NCBI GenBank assembly: GCA_037444185.1
Contig: JBBIMW010000021.1
Coordinates: forward strand, 1 to 39,092
DNA length: 39,092 bases
Direction: 5' to 3'
Origin: JAILZP01 sp037444185
GTDB taxonomy: Bacteria; Bacillota; Desulfotomaculia; Desulfotomaculales; Desulfocucumaceae
The notes beneath the pieces were generated by a model, which was given only the letters and a program-made list of their open reading frames with translations, was not told where the DNA came from and did no database searches. How positions within the stretch are numbered: the stretch's first letter is position 1; each line of letters opens with the position of its first letter. The position numbers and the translations under genes are program-made. Below, piece by piece: positions 1 to 8,259 of this stretch.

Positions 1-42
1 TCTGTGATGCGCCCAGCAAGATGGATTCTGGCAAAAGCGTCA

Positions 43-774
43 TCACCCACCCCAATGGTGCATAACCAGCGCCGCACACACTAGCCCGGCCGTCTCAGTT
101 CTCAATATCCTCGGCCCCAGGGTGACGGCGAACACTCCCTTCCTCCTGGCCAGGTCCACCTCCGATTCCTCGAAGCCACCCTCGGGACCAATGAATATGT
201 ACACCCGCCCCGGCCTGTCTCCCTTCAGCAAATCCCCCAGGCGGCCCCGCCGCTCCCCCTCCCAGGGCAGAAAGGAAACCGTACCCTCCGGAATACCGGC
301 CAGCACCTCATCAATCCCCTTAGGCCGGCGCACCTCCGGAATCACAGCCCGGCGGCACTGCCTGGCCGCTTCCAGGGCAATCCGCCGCCAGCGCCCCTGC
401 CTCTCCGTGGCTCTATCACCATCAAGCCTCAGCACCGAGCGCCGGCAAACCAGGGGTATTATCTCGGCCACACCCAGCTCGGTGGACTTTTGTATTACCA
501 AGTCCATCTTTTCCCCTTTGGACAGCCCCTGCACCAGTGTAACCCTGACCGGGGGCTCACCGCCGGGAATGTACTCGTCGAGACGGACAAGAATTACTTC
601 TTCCTTCTCCGCCCGGTCTATCTTCGCCCTGGCCCCCCTCCCGGCGCCGTCCAGTATTTCCACCACATCACCGGACTTCAGCCGGAGAACCTTCACCATG
701 CGCCCCACTTCCGGCCCCCTGAGCACGGGCCGCTCTACAACGAACTGTTCCGGAGAAATAAAAAACCGGTGCAT
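43..774 (-). CDS. rsmE: 16S rRNA (uracil-1498-N3)-methyltransferase RsmE
   Basis: SAM-dependent SPOUT-class enzyme that methylates U1498 of 16S rRNA in the small subunit. The 243-residue length is normal for the family. The N-terminal PUA-like part starts MHRFFI. The C-terminal half carries the knot signature: QGLSKGEKMDLVIQKSTELGV near residues 82-102, IGPEGGF near 194-200 and LGPRILRTETA near 218-228, which form the SAM pocket. It is the last gene of the heat-shock operon, about 60 nt after prmA. The dnaJ-prmA-rsmE order is common in Firmicutes. Nothing recognisable lies between its stop and the window edge. The assignment is firm. Confidence 0.95.
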   Translation of the reverse strand: MHRFFISPEQFVVERPVLRGPEVGRMVKVLRLKSGDVVEILDGAGRGARAKIDRAEKEEVILVRLDEYIPGGEPPVRVTLVQGLSKGEKMDLVIQKSTELGVAEIIPLVCRRSVLRLDGDRATERQGRWRRIALEAARQCRRAVIPEVRRPKGIDEVLAGIPEGTVSFLPWEGERRGRLGDLLKGDRPGRVYIFIGPEGGFEESEVDLARRKGVFAVTLGPRILRTETAGLVCAALVMHHWGG

Positions 775-836
775 ATTCGGCCTCCTGCCCTGAAAATAAT
801 CCGAGCATTACCGGAGTGTACGCGGGGGGAGGATTT

Positions 837-1769
837 TCAAACTGCAGCCGGTCTGCAACACAAAAACCCGGCCCATTCGCCCTCTTCCAGAGTTTTAACC
901 ATTGTCAGGCCGCATTTCCGCAGGGCAGCGGCCACTTCATCCCGCCTGTGGGATATGACACCGGAGACAATGAGTAGACCTCCCCTCCCGAGCCGGTCCA
1001 TTGCCTGCGGCGCCACTTTTATGATTGCGTCGGCCACGATGTTGACCACGACAACATCGGCGGCAACCTCAACGCCGTCCAGCAGATCGCCCTCCCGGAC
1101 CGAAACAATGTCCTCCACCCCGTTGGCCGCCACATTTTCCCAGGCCACCCGCACGGCCAACGGATCGGAGTCCACCGCCAGCACCATTGCGGCCCCCAGC
1201 CTGGCGGCCGCAATGGCCAGAATGCCGGATCCCGTGCCCACATCCAACACCCTCTCCCCGCCCCGGATCACTTCTTCCAGGAGAACCATGCACATGGCGG
1301 TGGTGGGATGGGTGCCACAACCGAAGGCCAGCCCGGGGTCCAGGCGGATTTCCAGAAGTCCTTCCTCCACATCATCTTTTCCCCAGGCCGGCCTGACCAC
1401 AAACTTCCGGCCAATCTTTACAGGCCTGTACAGCTCCCGCCACCGGGCCAGCCAGCTGCCGTCCTCCAACTCTTCAAGGGAAACCAGCGGCGGGTATTCC
1501 GGATCAATCCCGCCCAGGGCCGCCCTGAATTCCTCCAGCCTTCCGGCAAGTCTTTCATCAACGGGAAGATACCCCTTTACCACCGGCAGTTCCCCGATGC
1601 TCCCGGGCAAGTCCATAGCCACAGTTTCACGGTTTCCTCCGGCTATGACTTCATAAATCAGGGCGGGGTCCTCAATAACCACCCCGCCTGTACCAATCAG
1701 ATCAAATAGTCCGCCGGCTGCGTCCACATCTCCGGGCCTGACCCGCACGGCTATCTCAAGCCACTTCAA
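837..1769 (-). CDS. prmA: Ribosomal protein L11 methyltransferase PrmA
   Basis: SAM-dependent methyltransferase that trimethylates ribosomal protein L11. The N-terminal substrate-recognition part is followed by a Rossmann methyltransferase domain. Visible motifs are DPGLAFGCGTHPTT (near 146-159), VLDVGTGSGILAIAAARLGA (motif I) and VVVNIVADAI, the position of the usual N-I-L/V-A motif. The frame can be opened at a TTG at 1775, but the family normally begins (M)KWLEIAVRV, which corresponds to a TTG at 1769 preceded by AAAGGT. I chose 1769 (310 aa). No ATG lies nearby, so both candidates are TTG. The gene sits 42 nt after dnaJ in the same operon. Confidence 0.93.
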   Translation of the reverse strand: MKWLEIAVRVRPGDVDAAGGLFDLIGTGGVVIEDPALIYEVIAGGNRETVAMDLPGSIGELPVVKGYLPVDERLAGRLEEFRAALGGIDPEYPPLVSLEELEDGSWLARWRELYRPVKIGRKFVVRPAWGKDDVEEGLLEIRLDPGLAFGCGTHPTTAMCMVLLEEVIRGGERVLDVGTGSGILAIAAARLGAAMVLAVDSDPLAVRVAWENVAANGVEDIVSVREGDLLDGVEVAADVVVVNIVADAIIKVAPQAMDRLGRGGLLIVSGVISHRRDEVAAALRKCGLTMVKTLEEGEWAGFLCCRPAAV

Positions 1770-1811
1770 AACCAATCAAACCTTTCATAAAGCCTGGGAG
1801 CGTCTAAAAAA

Positions 1812-2930
1812 TCAGCCCATAAAAGCATCCCTGACCCTTCCAAAAAAACCCTTGTCTGTTCCGGAGGGATTTTCACTGCTTAGACTGGCAAACTCTCTCA
1901 ACAGAGACTTTTGTTTTTCCGTCAACCTGGAGGGGACCATCACCCTGACCCGGACATGCTGGTCCCCCCGGCCGTGCCCGTGCAGATCCGGTATTCCCTT
2001 CCCACGCAGCCTGAATACAGTGCCGGTTTGGGTTCCCTCGGGAATTTTTACCTGAACCTTGCCGTCCAGGGTATCGACCTCTATTTCATCTCCCAGGGCG
2101 GCCTGGGCAAAACTGAGGGGTACTTCCAGCACCACGTCGTTGCCCTCGCGGTGAAAAAACTTGTGGGGCTTTATGTATATATATACATAAAGGTCTCCCC
2201 TGGGCCCGCCCCTTAAGCCCGCCTCCCCCTCCCCGGCAACCCTCAGCCTGGTGCCGCTGTCCACTCCGGCCGGCACCTTCACGTGAATGCTCCTGGTCTT
2301 TCTGACCCGGCAGGCGCCGTAACAGGTGGGGCACGGCTTTTCTATCGTCTTGCCGCTGCCGCGGCAGCGGTCGCAGGCCCTGGACTGGACGATCCGCCCG
2401 AAGGGTGTGCTCTGGGCAAACTGAACCTGCCCGGCCCCGTTGCACACCTGGCAGATCTGTACCCTTGTGCCCGGAGCGGCCCCGGAGCCGCCGCAAGTTC
2501 CGCACTCCTCGGTCCTGGGCACCTTTATATCCCTCTCCAGTCCGAAGGCGGCCTCTTCAAAACTGATTTCCAGCTCCATCTTGAGGTCGCCGCCTTTTTC
2601 CGGCCCCCTCCTTTTCCTCCCGCCACCTCCGAAAAACATGTCGAATATATCGCCGACGCCTCCGAAATCGGCGCCGAAACCGTTAAAACCACCAAATCCC
2701 TGACCGTTGGCGGCATGGCCGAAACGATCATAACCAGCCCGTTTTTCCGGGTCGCTCAGCACCTCGTGCGCTTCCGCAATTTCCTTGAACCTCTCTTCAG
2801 CTTCCTTTTTATTCTCCGGGTTGGCGTCGGGGTGGTACTGGCGCGCCAGCTTTCTGTACGCCTTTTTTATTTCTTCGGCCGAAGCCTGCCTGGATACTCC
2901 CAGTACTTCGTAATAATCCCGCTTGGACAC
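1812..2930 (-). CDS. dnaJ: Chaperone protein DnaJ (Hsp40)
   Basis: Co-chaperone that delivers unfolded clients to DnaK and stimulates its ATPase. 372 residues, normal for type I DnaJ. Domains in order: J domain (residues 1-70) with the essential HPD in QYHPDANPE; a Gly/Phe-rich linker (about 75-110); a zinc domain with CGTCGGSG, CQVCNGAG, CDRCRGSG and CPTCYGAC; then two C-terminal beta domains. The fourth zinc repeat ends in Cys instead of Gly, but all four CxxC pairs are kept. The start is a GTG with only a weak upstream GGTGAG. It lies 126 nt downstream of dnaK. Confidence 0.96.
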   Translation of the reverse strand: MSKRDYYEVLGVSRQASAEEIKKAYRKLARQYHPDANPENKKEAEERFKEIAEAHEVLSDPEKRAGYDRFGHAANGQGFGGFNGFGADFGGVGDIFDMFFGGGGRKRRGPEKGGDLKMELEISFEEAAFGLERDIKVPRTEECGTCGGSGAAPGTRVQICQVCNGAGQVQFAQSTPFGRIVQSRACDRCRGSGKTIEKPCPTCYGACRVRKTRSIHVKVPAGVDSGTRLRVAGEGEAGLRGGPRGDLYVYIYIKPHKFFHREGNDVVLEVPLSFAQAALGDEIEVDTLDGKVQVKIPEGTQTGTVFRLRGKGIPDLHGHGRGDQHVRVRVMVPSRLTEKQKSLLREFASLSSENPSGTDKGFFGRVRDAFMG

Positions 2931-3056
2931 AGTTGATATCTCACCACCCTGCTCAAAACGTAAATACCCGGAATGGCCCGGAAAGCCCCGCCGGACTTGC
3001 AGACGGCTCTGTCCTGATCCTTCAGCCCCGGTGCTCGCACAATGTCACATTTAATA

Positions 3057-4898
3057 TTACTTGTCTTCCTTTACTTCATAGTCAGCATCTACAACCTTCC
3101 CGTCCTTCCGTCCGGCCCCCTCCCCTCCCGGGTCGCCGCCGCCTTCCCCGGCCTGCTGGTCCCGGGTCTTCTGCTGATAAAGCAGTGTGGTGAGTTCGTA
3201 CAAAGGCTGGGTTAAGGCCTCCAGCTTTCTTTTGATCAGTTCCATGTCGTCTCCCTTGAGGGCTTCCTTCAAATCCAGAACGGCCGCATGCACAACCTCC
3301 ACCTTCGCCTTGTCGGCATTGTCGCCCAGTTCCCTGACGGTTTTCTCCGCCTGGTAAACAATGCTGTCCGCCTGGTTGCGCAGCTCCACCTCTTCCCTGC
3401 GCCTGCGGTCGACCTCGGCATGGGACTCCGCTTCCCTGACCATTTTATCTATTTCCTGTTCAGACAGCCCGCCGCCACCGCTTATGGTTATGCTCTGCTC
3501 CTTGCCGGTGGCCATGTCTTTGGCTGAAACATTGACAATACCGTTCACATCGATGTCGAATTTCACTTCTATCTGCGGAACCCCCCTGGGCGCCGGCGGT
3601 ATGCCGGTCAAGGAGAATCTCCCCAGGGTCTTGTTGTCCGACGCCATGGCCCGCTCCCCCTGAAGCACGTGAATCTCCACGGTGGTCTGCCCGTCCGCGG
3701 CGGTGGAAAAAATCTGTCCCTTGGTGGCGGGGATGGTGGTATTCCTTTCGATAAGTCTGGTGAACACCCCGCCCAGGGTCTCTATGCCCAGGGACAGCGG
3801 CGTCACGTCCAGCAGCAGTACATCCTTCACCTCGCCGGCCAGCACTCCGGCCTGTATGGCCGCCCCTATGGCCACACACTCGTCCGGGTTGATTCCCTTG
3901 TGGGGCTCCTTGCCCAGGAATTTGCGGATGGCTTCCTGGACCGCCGGTATCCTGGTGGAACCTCCCACCATCAAAACCTTGTGTATATCCCTGGGATCCA
4001 TTCCCGCATCGGCCATGGCCTGCCTGGTGGGACCCATGGTCTTTTCCACCAGGTCCGCCGTCATTTCATCAAATTTCGCCCTGGTCAGATTCATTTCCAG
4101 GTGCTTCGGCCCGTTGGCGTCGGCGGTGATAAAAGGCAGGTTTATATTGGTGGTGGCCACGCCGCTCAGTTCCACCTTGGCCTTTTCGGCGGCCTCCTTG
4201 AGGCGCTGCATGGCCATACGGTCGTTGCGCAGGTCTATCCCGGTCTCTCTTTTAAACTCCGTGACCAGCCAGTGGATCACCCGGTCGTCGAAGTCGTCCC
4301 CTCCCAGGCGGTTGTTCCCGCTGGTGGCCTTCACCTCAAACACCCCGTCCCCCAGCTCGAGGATGGAAACGTCAAAGGTGCCGCCGCCCAGGTCGAACAC
4401 CAGTATGGTCTGATCCTCTTCCTTGTCCAGGCCGTAAGCCAGGGCCGCCGCAGTGGGCTCATTTATTATGCGCAGCACCTCCAGGCCGGCGATTCTTCCG
4501 GCATCCTTGGTGGCCTGCCGCTGGGCGTCGGTAAAATAGGCCGGCACGGTGATGACCGCCTTCTCTATTTTCTGCCCCAGGTAGGCCTCGGCATCGGTCT
4601 TGAGCTTTTGCAATATCATGGCCGATATTTCCTGGGGGGTATGATTTTTTCCGTCTATTTCCACCTTATGACCGGTTCCCATATGCCGCTTGATGGAACT
4701 GATGGTCCGGTCGGGGTTGCTGACCGCCTGCCTTTTGGCCACCTGCCCGACAAGCCTTTCACCGGTCTTGGAGAACCCCACCACCGAAGGCGTGGTGCGC
4801 CCGCCTTCGGCGTTCGGTATCACTATGGCCTCCCCGCCCTCCATCACGGCAACACAGGAGTTCGTGGTGCCCAGGTCTATGCCTATCACCTTGCTCAT
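3057..4898 (-). CDS. dnaK: Chaperone protein DnaK (Hsp70)
   Basis: ATP-driven Hsp70 chaperone. The ATPase domain (about 1-375) shows IGIDLGTTNSCVAVMEG, the phosphate-2 motif FDLGGGTFDVSIL and the adenosine motif MVGGSTRIPAVQ. The substrate domain follows the DVTPLSLGIETLGGVFT linker region. The C-terminal tail is Gly/Asp-rich and ends in VKEDK, a short form without the EEVD-like end of eukaryotes. The longest frame starts five codons earlier, but the ATG at 4898 has GGGAGG seven bases upstream and gives MSKVIGIDLG, the usual start (613 aa). It is preceded by grpE with a 23-nt gap. Confidence 0.97.
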   Translation of the reverse strand: MSKVIGIDLGTTNSCVAVMEGGEAIVIPNAEGGRTTPSVVGFSKTGERLVGQVAKRQAVSNPDRTISSIKRHMGTGHKVEIDGKNHTPQEISAMILQKLKTDAEAYLGQKIEKAVITVPAYFTDAQRQATKDAGRIAGLEVLRIINEPTAAALAYGLDKEEDQTILVFDLGGGTFDVSILELGDGVFEVKATSGNNRLGGDDFDDRVIHWLVTEFKRETGIDLRNDRMAMQRLKEAAEKAKVELSGVATTNINLPFITADANGPKHLEMNLTRAKFDEMTADLVEKTMGPTRQAMADAGMDPRDIHKVLMVGGSTRIPAVQEAIRKFLGKEPHKGINPDECVAIGAAIQAGVLAGEVKDVLLLDVTPLSLGIETLGGVFTRLIERNTTIPATKGQIFSTAADGQTTVEIHVLQGERAMASDNKTLGRFSLTGIPPAPRGVPQIEVKFDIDVNGIVNVSAKDMATGKEQSITISGGGGLSEQEIDKMVREAESHAEVDRRRREEVELRNQADSIVYQAEKTVRELGDNADKAKVEVVHAAVLDLKEALKGDDMELIKRKLEALTQPLYELTTLLYQQKTRDQQAGEGGGDPGGEGAGRKDGKVVDADYEVKEDK

Positions 4899-4921
4899 TA
4901 TGCAACCTCCCACTAATCAAA

Positions 4922-5485
4922 TCAGCCGGCCACTTTCACCATCGCCGCCCTGATTACCTTTCCCTTGTAAGAAAACCCTTTTCTCAACTCCTGAATGACG
5001 GTGTTTTCAGGGTAATCGCCGCCTTCCTCCCTCATTACGGCCTCGTGCAATTCAGGATTGAATATTTCTCCTGTGGCGGGGATGGATACAAGTCCCTCCC
5101 TGGCCAGGATCTCCTGAAGCTGCCGGTATATCATCTCCACACCGGCCAGCAATTTCCCGTAGTCGTTGTTTTCAACCGCCAGTGCCCTTTCAAAATTGTC
5201 CACCACCGGCAATAGTGACAGTATCAGCCGCTCGTTGGAGTAACTAAGCAGATCCTCCCTTTCCCTGCTCACCCTTTTGCGAAAATTTTCAAAATCGGCT
5301 TGCATCCTGACCAGCCGGTTGAAATACTCCCCGGCTTTAGCCTTTTCTTCATTCAACATTTTCAGCAGCTTTTCTTCTTCCCCCGCCTCAACAACCGCGT
5401 CTCCCGGACGGGGTTCCTCCCCCCCGCCGGTTTCGCCCGTCTTTTCAGCCACTTCCGCAACAGTTCCGCTCTCCTTATCCTCCAT
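4922..5485 (-). CDS. grpE: Nucleotide exchange factor GrpE
   Basis: Thermosensing exchange factor that releases ADP from DnaK. 187 residues: an acidic, Gly/Glu-rich N-terminus, a long coiled coil (about 45-100, containing NRLVRMQADFENFRKRVSRE), then the beta-wing domain with FNPELHEAVMREEG and the C-terminal GFSYKGKVIRAAMVKV. The frame can open at a GTG at 5497 overlapping the chaperonin stop, but the ATG at 5485 lies nine bases after GAGGTG and is preferred. That leaves 4 nt between the chaperonin stop and grpE, so translation is probably coupled. Confidence 0.95.
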   Translation of the reverse strand: MEDKESGTVAEVAEKTGETGGGEEPRPGDAVVEAGEEEKLLKMLNEEKAKAGEYFNRLVRMQADFENFRKRVSREREDLLSYSNERLILSLLPVVDNFERALAVENNDYGKLLAGVEMIYRQLQEILAREGLVSIPATGEIFNPELHEAVMREEGGDYPENTVIQELRKGFSYKGKVIRAAMVKVAG

Positions 5486-5489
5486 AACC

Positions 5490-7061
5490 TTAATCACCTC
5501 GCAATACGCCTTCGGAGCCGGCGGCTTTTTCCTCGCGCTTCTTGATAATGGTATCTATTCTTAATATGGCCTCCGCAATTTCTCCGGCCGCCTTGAGGGC
5601 ATGAGTCTTCACCAGAGCCGGGTCCACCACCCCTGTTTCGCACATGTCCCTTATTTCGCCGGTATCACAGTCCACCGCCAATGAGTCTTTGCCGCTTCCG
5701 GCCTGGGCCGCAATAACGTCACCCAGCTTTTCCAGGGGGTTGAATCCGGCATTGCCCACGATTTGGGCCATGGGGGCTTTCAGGGACTCCACCACGCAGT
5801 CTATGCCGTATACCGCCATGCCCCGCACACCCGGCCTTATTTTCGCCACTTCCCCGGCCGCCGCCAGCTCAACACTGCCGCCGCCGGGCACCACTCCTCC
5901 CCGCACAGCCGCCTGTACCGCCGCCGCCGCATCTTTGGCTATGCGCTCCCTTTCACCCACCACTTCCGCAGTGGCGGCCCCCACCAGCACCGTGGCCATG
6001 GATTTGCCCCCGCCGTCCTCTATCCACACCTGTTCGAGCTTCTCGTCATTGTAAACCCTGCCGGCCTTTCCAAGACATTTTTGCAGCTGCTGGAGATCCT
6101 TTTTCAGGCCGTTGCGCTTTATCATCCTGGCCCCGGTATGTTCCGCAGCCTTGCGCAGCTCCCGGGACAACACCCTTTGGACCACCATCACTCCGGCGTC
6201 GGCCAGAATTTCCTCCGCCGCCTCGCTCACACCACGGTCCACCAGCACCAGCCCCGCGCCCAATTCAACTATTTTTCGCACATTTTCCCGGAACTGGTTC
6301 TGCAAATCCATGTAACGGCTGAAGCCGGCCTCGGTGGCCAGGGCCTCGTCCTCTATTTCCTCGGGCTCCAGCGCGTCATCAATAACAAGGACACCCGCGC
6401 CGGTTATTTCCGCCGGCATTTGCCGGCTCATACGTTCCTTGCTGACGATTACCCCTCTGAAAACCTGGTTTTCAGCCCCTTCTTCAGCCACCACGGTTTC
6501 AGTGAATTTAAAGTTGCGGTCCAAAAGCTTTTCCCTGCCCACCATAACAGCGGCCCTGACCACAAGGTCCGCAATATCCTCATGCCCCCTGCCGGCAATC
6601 AAAGCCACCTGCCTGACCAAGGGGTCCCGGACATCTTCTATATTCCTGGCACGCCGCCTGATGGCTTCTATTCCTGACTGCACTCCGGCCCTCAAACCCT
6701 CAATGACCCGGGCTACCGGCACACCCCTGGAAACCTGCTCCACACCATGGCCCACCAGGGCCCCGGCCAGCACCGCGGCGGTGGTGGTACCATCGCCTAT
6801 CTCCTCCTGCTGGGCCTTGGCGATGTTGATCAGCATCCTGGCCGCCGGGTGATTGGCCTCCATCATGGTCAGAATGGTGACTCCGTCATTGGTGATCACC
6901 ACTTCCCCGAACTTATCCACCAGCATGGTGTCCAGTCCCTTGGGGCCCAGCGTGCCCTCCACCGCAGAGGCGATGGCCCTGACTGCACTTGCATTGGATA
7001 CGAGGGCGGCCATCCGCTCATTCACTTCGGCGCCGGTACTGGCCTGCTGTTTAAGACTCAT
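5490..7061 (-). CDS. Archaeal-like (group III) chaperonin / thermosome-type Cpn60
   Basis: A 523-residue chaperonin of the thermosome/CCT superfamily, not GroEL. It should form a double-ring ATP-driven folding chamber with a built-in lid. Seen in the sequence: TLGPKGLDTMLVD (near 37-49), VITNDGVTIL (54-63), the catalytic GDGTTTAAVL (88-97) and the C-terminal nucleotide motif GGVVPGGGSVE (near 390-400). These match group II/III chaperonins and no GroES-dependent GroEL features are visible. It starts with ATG at 7061, 6 nt after hrcA ends, inside the CIRCE operon and just before grpE. Bacterial chaperonins of this kind, described first from Carboxydothermus and relatives, also sit in dnaK operons. 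Neither groES nor groEL is seen in this window. Confidence 0.93.
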   Translation of the reverse strand: MSLKQQASTGAEVNERMAALVSNASAVRAIASAVEGTLGPKGLDTMLVDKFGEVVITNDGVTILTMMEANHPAARMLINIAKAQQEEIGDGTTTAAVLAGALVGHGVEQVSRGVPVARVIEGLRAGVQSGIEAIRRRARNIEDVRDPLVRQVALIAGRGHEDIADLVVRAAVMVGREKLLDRNFKFTETVVAEEGAENQVFRGVIVSKERMSRQMPAEITGAGVLVIDDALEPEEIEDEALATEAGFSRYMDLQNQFRENVRKIVELGAGLVLVDRGVSEAAEEILADAGVMVVQRVLSRELRKAAEHTGARMIKRNGLKKDLQQLQKCLGKAGRVYNDEKLEQVWIEDGGGKSMATVLVGAATAEVVGERERIAKDAAAAVQAAVRGGVVPGGGSVELAAAGEVAKIRPGVRGMAVYGIDCVVESLKAPMAQIVGNAGFNPLEKLGDVIAAQAGSGKDSLAVDCDTGEIRDMCETGVVDPALVKTHALKAAGEIAEAILRIDTIIKKREEKAAGSEGVLRGD

Positions 7062-7067
7062 GGCGGT

Positions 7068-8111
7068 TTATCTCCATCCTTTATACATTCTTTCAATGGC
7101 TTCGGACATGTTTCTAGTCATACACTCCACAACACTGATCACCCAGGCGTAATCCATCCTGGTGGGCCCCAGCACGCCTAAAGACCCCACGGGCTTTCCA
7201 TCTATGTGATAACTGGCCACCACCATACTGCAATCCTTGACTTCCTCCCTCTTCAGCTCGCCGCCTATGCGCACCGACACACCTTCACCGGAGCTGCCGG
7301 CCTCCATCAGATTGCACAGCAAATCCTCCTGCTCCAGAAGGCTCAGAATCGTTTTCACCTTTTCTATGTTGTGAAACTCCGGCTGATTCAATATATTGAT
7401 AACGCCGCCCAGGTATATTTTGTCCTCCCTTTCCCTGTTCAGCCCGCTTTGTATCAGGTGCATCGCCAGTTCCAGTATATTTCTGTGCTTGGACAGCTCA
7501 AAATATATTTCCCTGATTAAAGTCATTTTTATCATGTCCATTGAAAGCCCGCTGAGTTTTGCGTTCAGCACCTCTGTAATGGTGTCCAGGTCAACCTGGC
7601 CGACCCCCTCGGACACTTCTATAATATTGGTCTGCAGCGCCCCCGTGTCCATGATCATAATAACCATGACCTGTCCTGGATTCATCAGCACCAACTGTAT
7701 TCGCTTGAAGTAAATGACATCCGGCCTTGGGCTGACCACCATTGAGGGAAATCTGGTCATCCTGGACAGCAGGGCGCCTGTCCGGGTGATTACCTGGCCT
7801 ATTTCTCTGACTTTTTTCTCGTACCCCCGCCGGATCAAGTCCTCTTCCTGGCTGCTCAGAGCTTTTTTCTTCATTAAAAAATCCACGTAATAGCGGTAGC
7901 CCTGCTGTGAAGGGATCCTGCCCGCCGAAGTGTGGGGCTGCTCAATGTATCCCAGTTCCTCAAGGTCCGACATTTCATTTCTTATGGTGGCCGGGCTGAC
8001 CCCCAGATCATATTTGCGGGCAATGGTCCTCGAGCCCACCGGTTCGCCGGTGGCCACAAAATCAGCAATAATGGCTATAAGTACTTGTTGTTTGCGGGTA
8101 TCCATTTTCAC
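7068..8111 (-). CDS. hrcA: Heat-inducible transcription repressor HrcA
   Basis: Repressor of class I heat-shock genes that binds CIRCE and whose active folding depends on a chaperonin. 347 residues. An N-terminal winged helix (about 1-75) includes ATGEPVGSRTIARKYDLGVSPATIRNEMSDLEELG, and QPHTSAGRIPSQQGYRYYVD links to the GAF-like dimerisation domain. The C-terminus has GPTRMDYAWVISVVECM. The GTG at 8111 lies nine bases after GGAGGG; an in-frame ATG two codons later is farther from it, so GTG is taken as the start. The CIRCE lies 18 bp upstream, so the operon is autoregulated. Here the partner chaperonin would have to be the archaeal-like one encoded next. Confidence 0.96.
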   Translation of the reverse strand: MKMDTRKQQVLIAIIADFVATGEPVGSRTIARKYDLGVSPATIRNEMSDLEELGYIEQPHTSAGRIPSQQGYRYYVDFLMKKKALSSQEEDLIRRGYEKKVREIGQVITRTGALLSRMTRFPSMVVSPRPDVIYFKRIQLVLMNPGQVMVIMIMDTGALQTNIIEVSEGVGQVDLDTITEVLNAKLSGLSMDMIKMTLIREIYFELSKHRNILELAMHLIQSGLNREREDKIYLGGVINILNQPEFHNIEKVKTILSLLEQEDLLCNLMEAGSSGEGVSVRIGGELKREEVKDCSMVVASYHIDGKPVGSLGVLGPTRMDYAWVISVVECMTRNMSEAIERMYKGWR

Positions 8112-8129
8112 ACCGGACCACCCTCCTTG

Positions 8130-8156
8130 TTAGCACTCCCTCCTATTGAGTGCTAA
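8130..8156. promoter_or_regulatory. CIRCE operator of the hrcA operon
   Basis: Perfect inverted repeat TTAGCACTC-N9-GAGTGCTAA, identical to the CIRCE consensus bound by HrcA. It lies between the predicted -10 (8170-8175) and the hrcA start, at about the transcription start, so bound HrcA would block initiation. Confidence 0.98.
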
Positions 8157-8169
8157 CGCCTTTACGTAA

Positions 8170-8198
8170 AAAATAGCACCCGGCATACTTTTTGTCAA
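8170..8198 (-). promoter_or_regulatory. SigA-type promoter of the hrcA-chaperonin-grpE-dnaKJ operon
   Basis: On the minus strand, TTGACA (8193-8198), a 17-bp spacer and TATTTT (8170-8175). The -35 is a perfect match and the spacing is ideal. CIRCE begins 14 bp downstream of the -10. Confidence 0.85.
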
Positions 8199-8217
8199 GG
8201 GTTACTGAGAATAACCC
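8199..8217 (-). terminator. Weak terminator-like hairpin after hemW
   Basis: GGGTTA-TTCTCAG-TAACCC on the minus strand between hemW and the hrcA promoter. The hairpin is perfect but short (6 bp) and is followed by TTGACA, not a T tract, so termination is uncertain. Confidence 0.4.
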
Positions 8218-8259
8218 ATAATATTAAGATAACCTGATCCCCGGCCCCCAATCCTTTCA

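Noticed and set aside
3669..4916. 415-codon plus-strand frame opposite dnaK.
   Set aside because: Antisense shadow of dnaK caused by high GC; the DnaK motifs are unambiguous.
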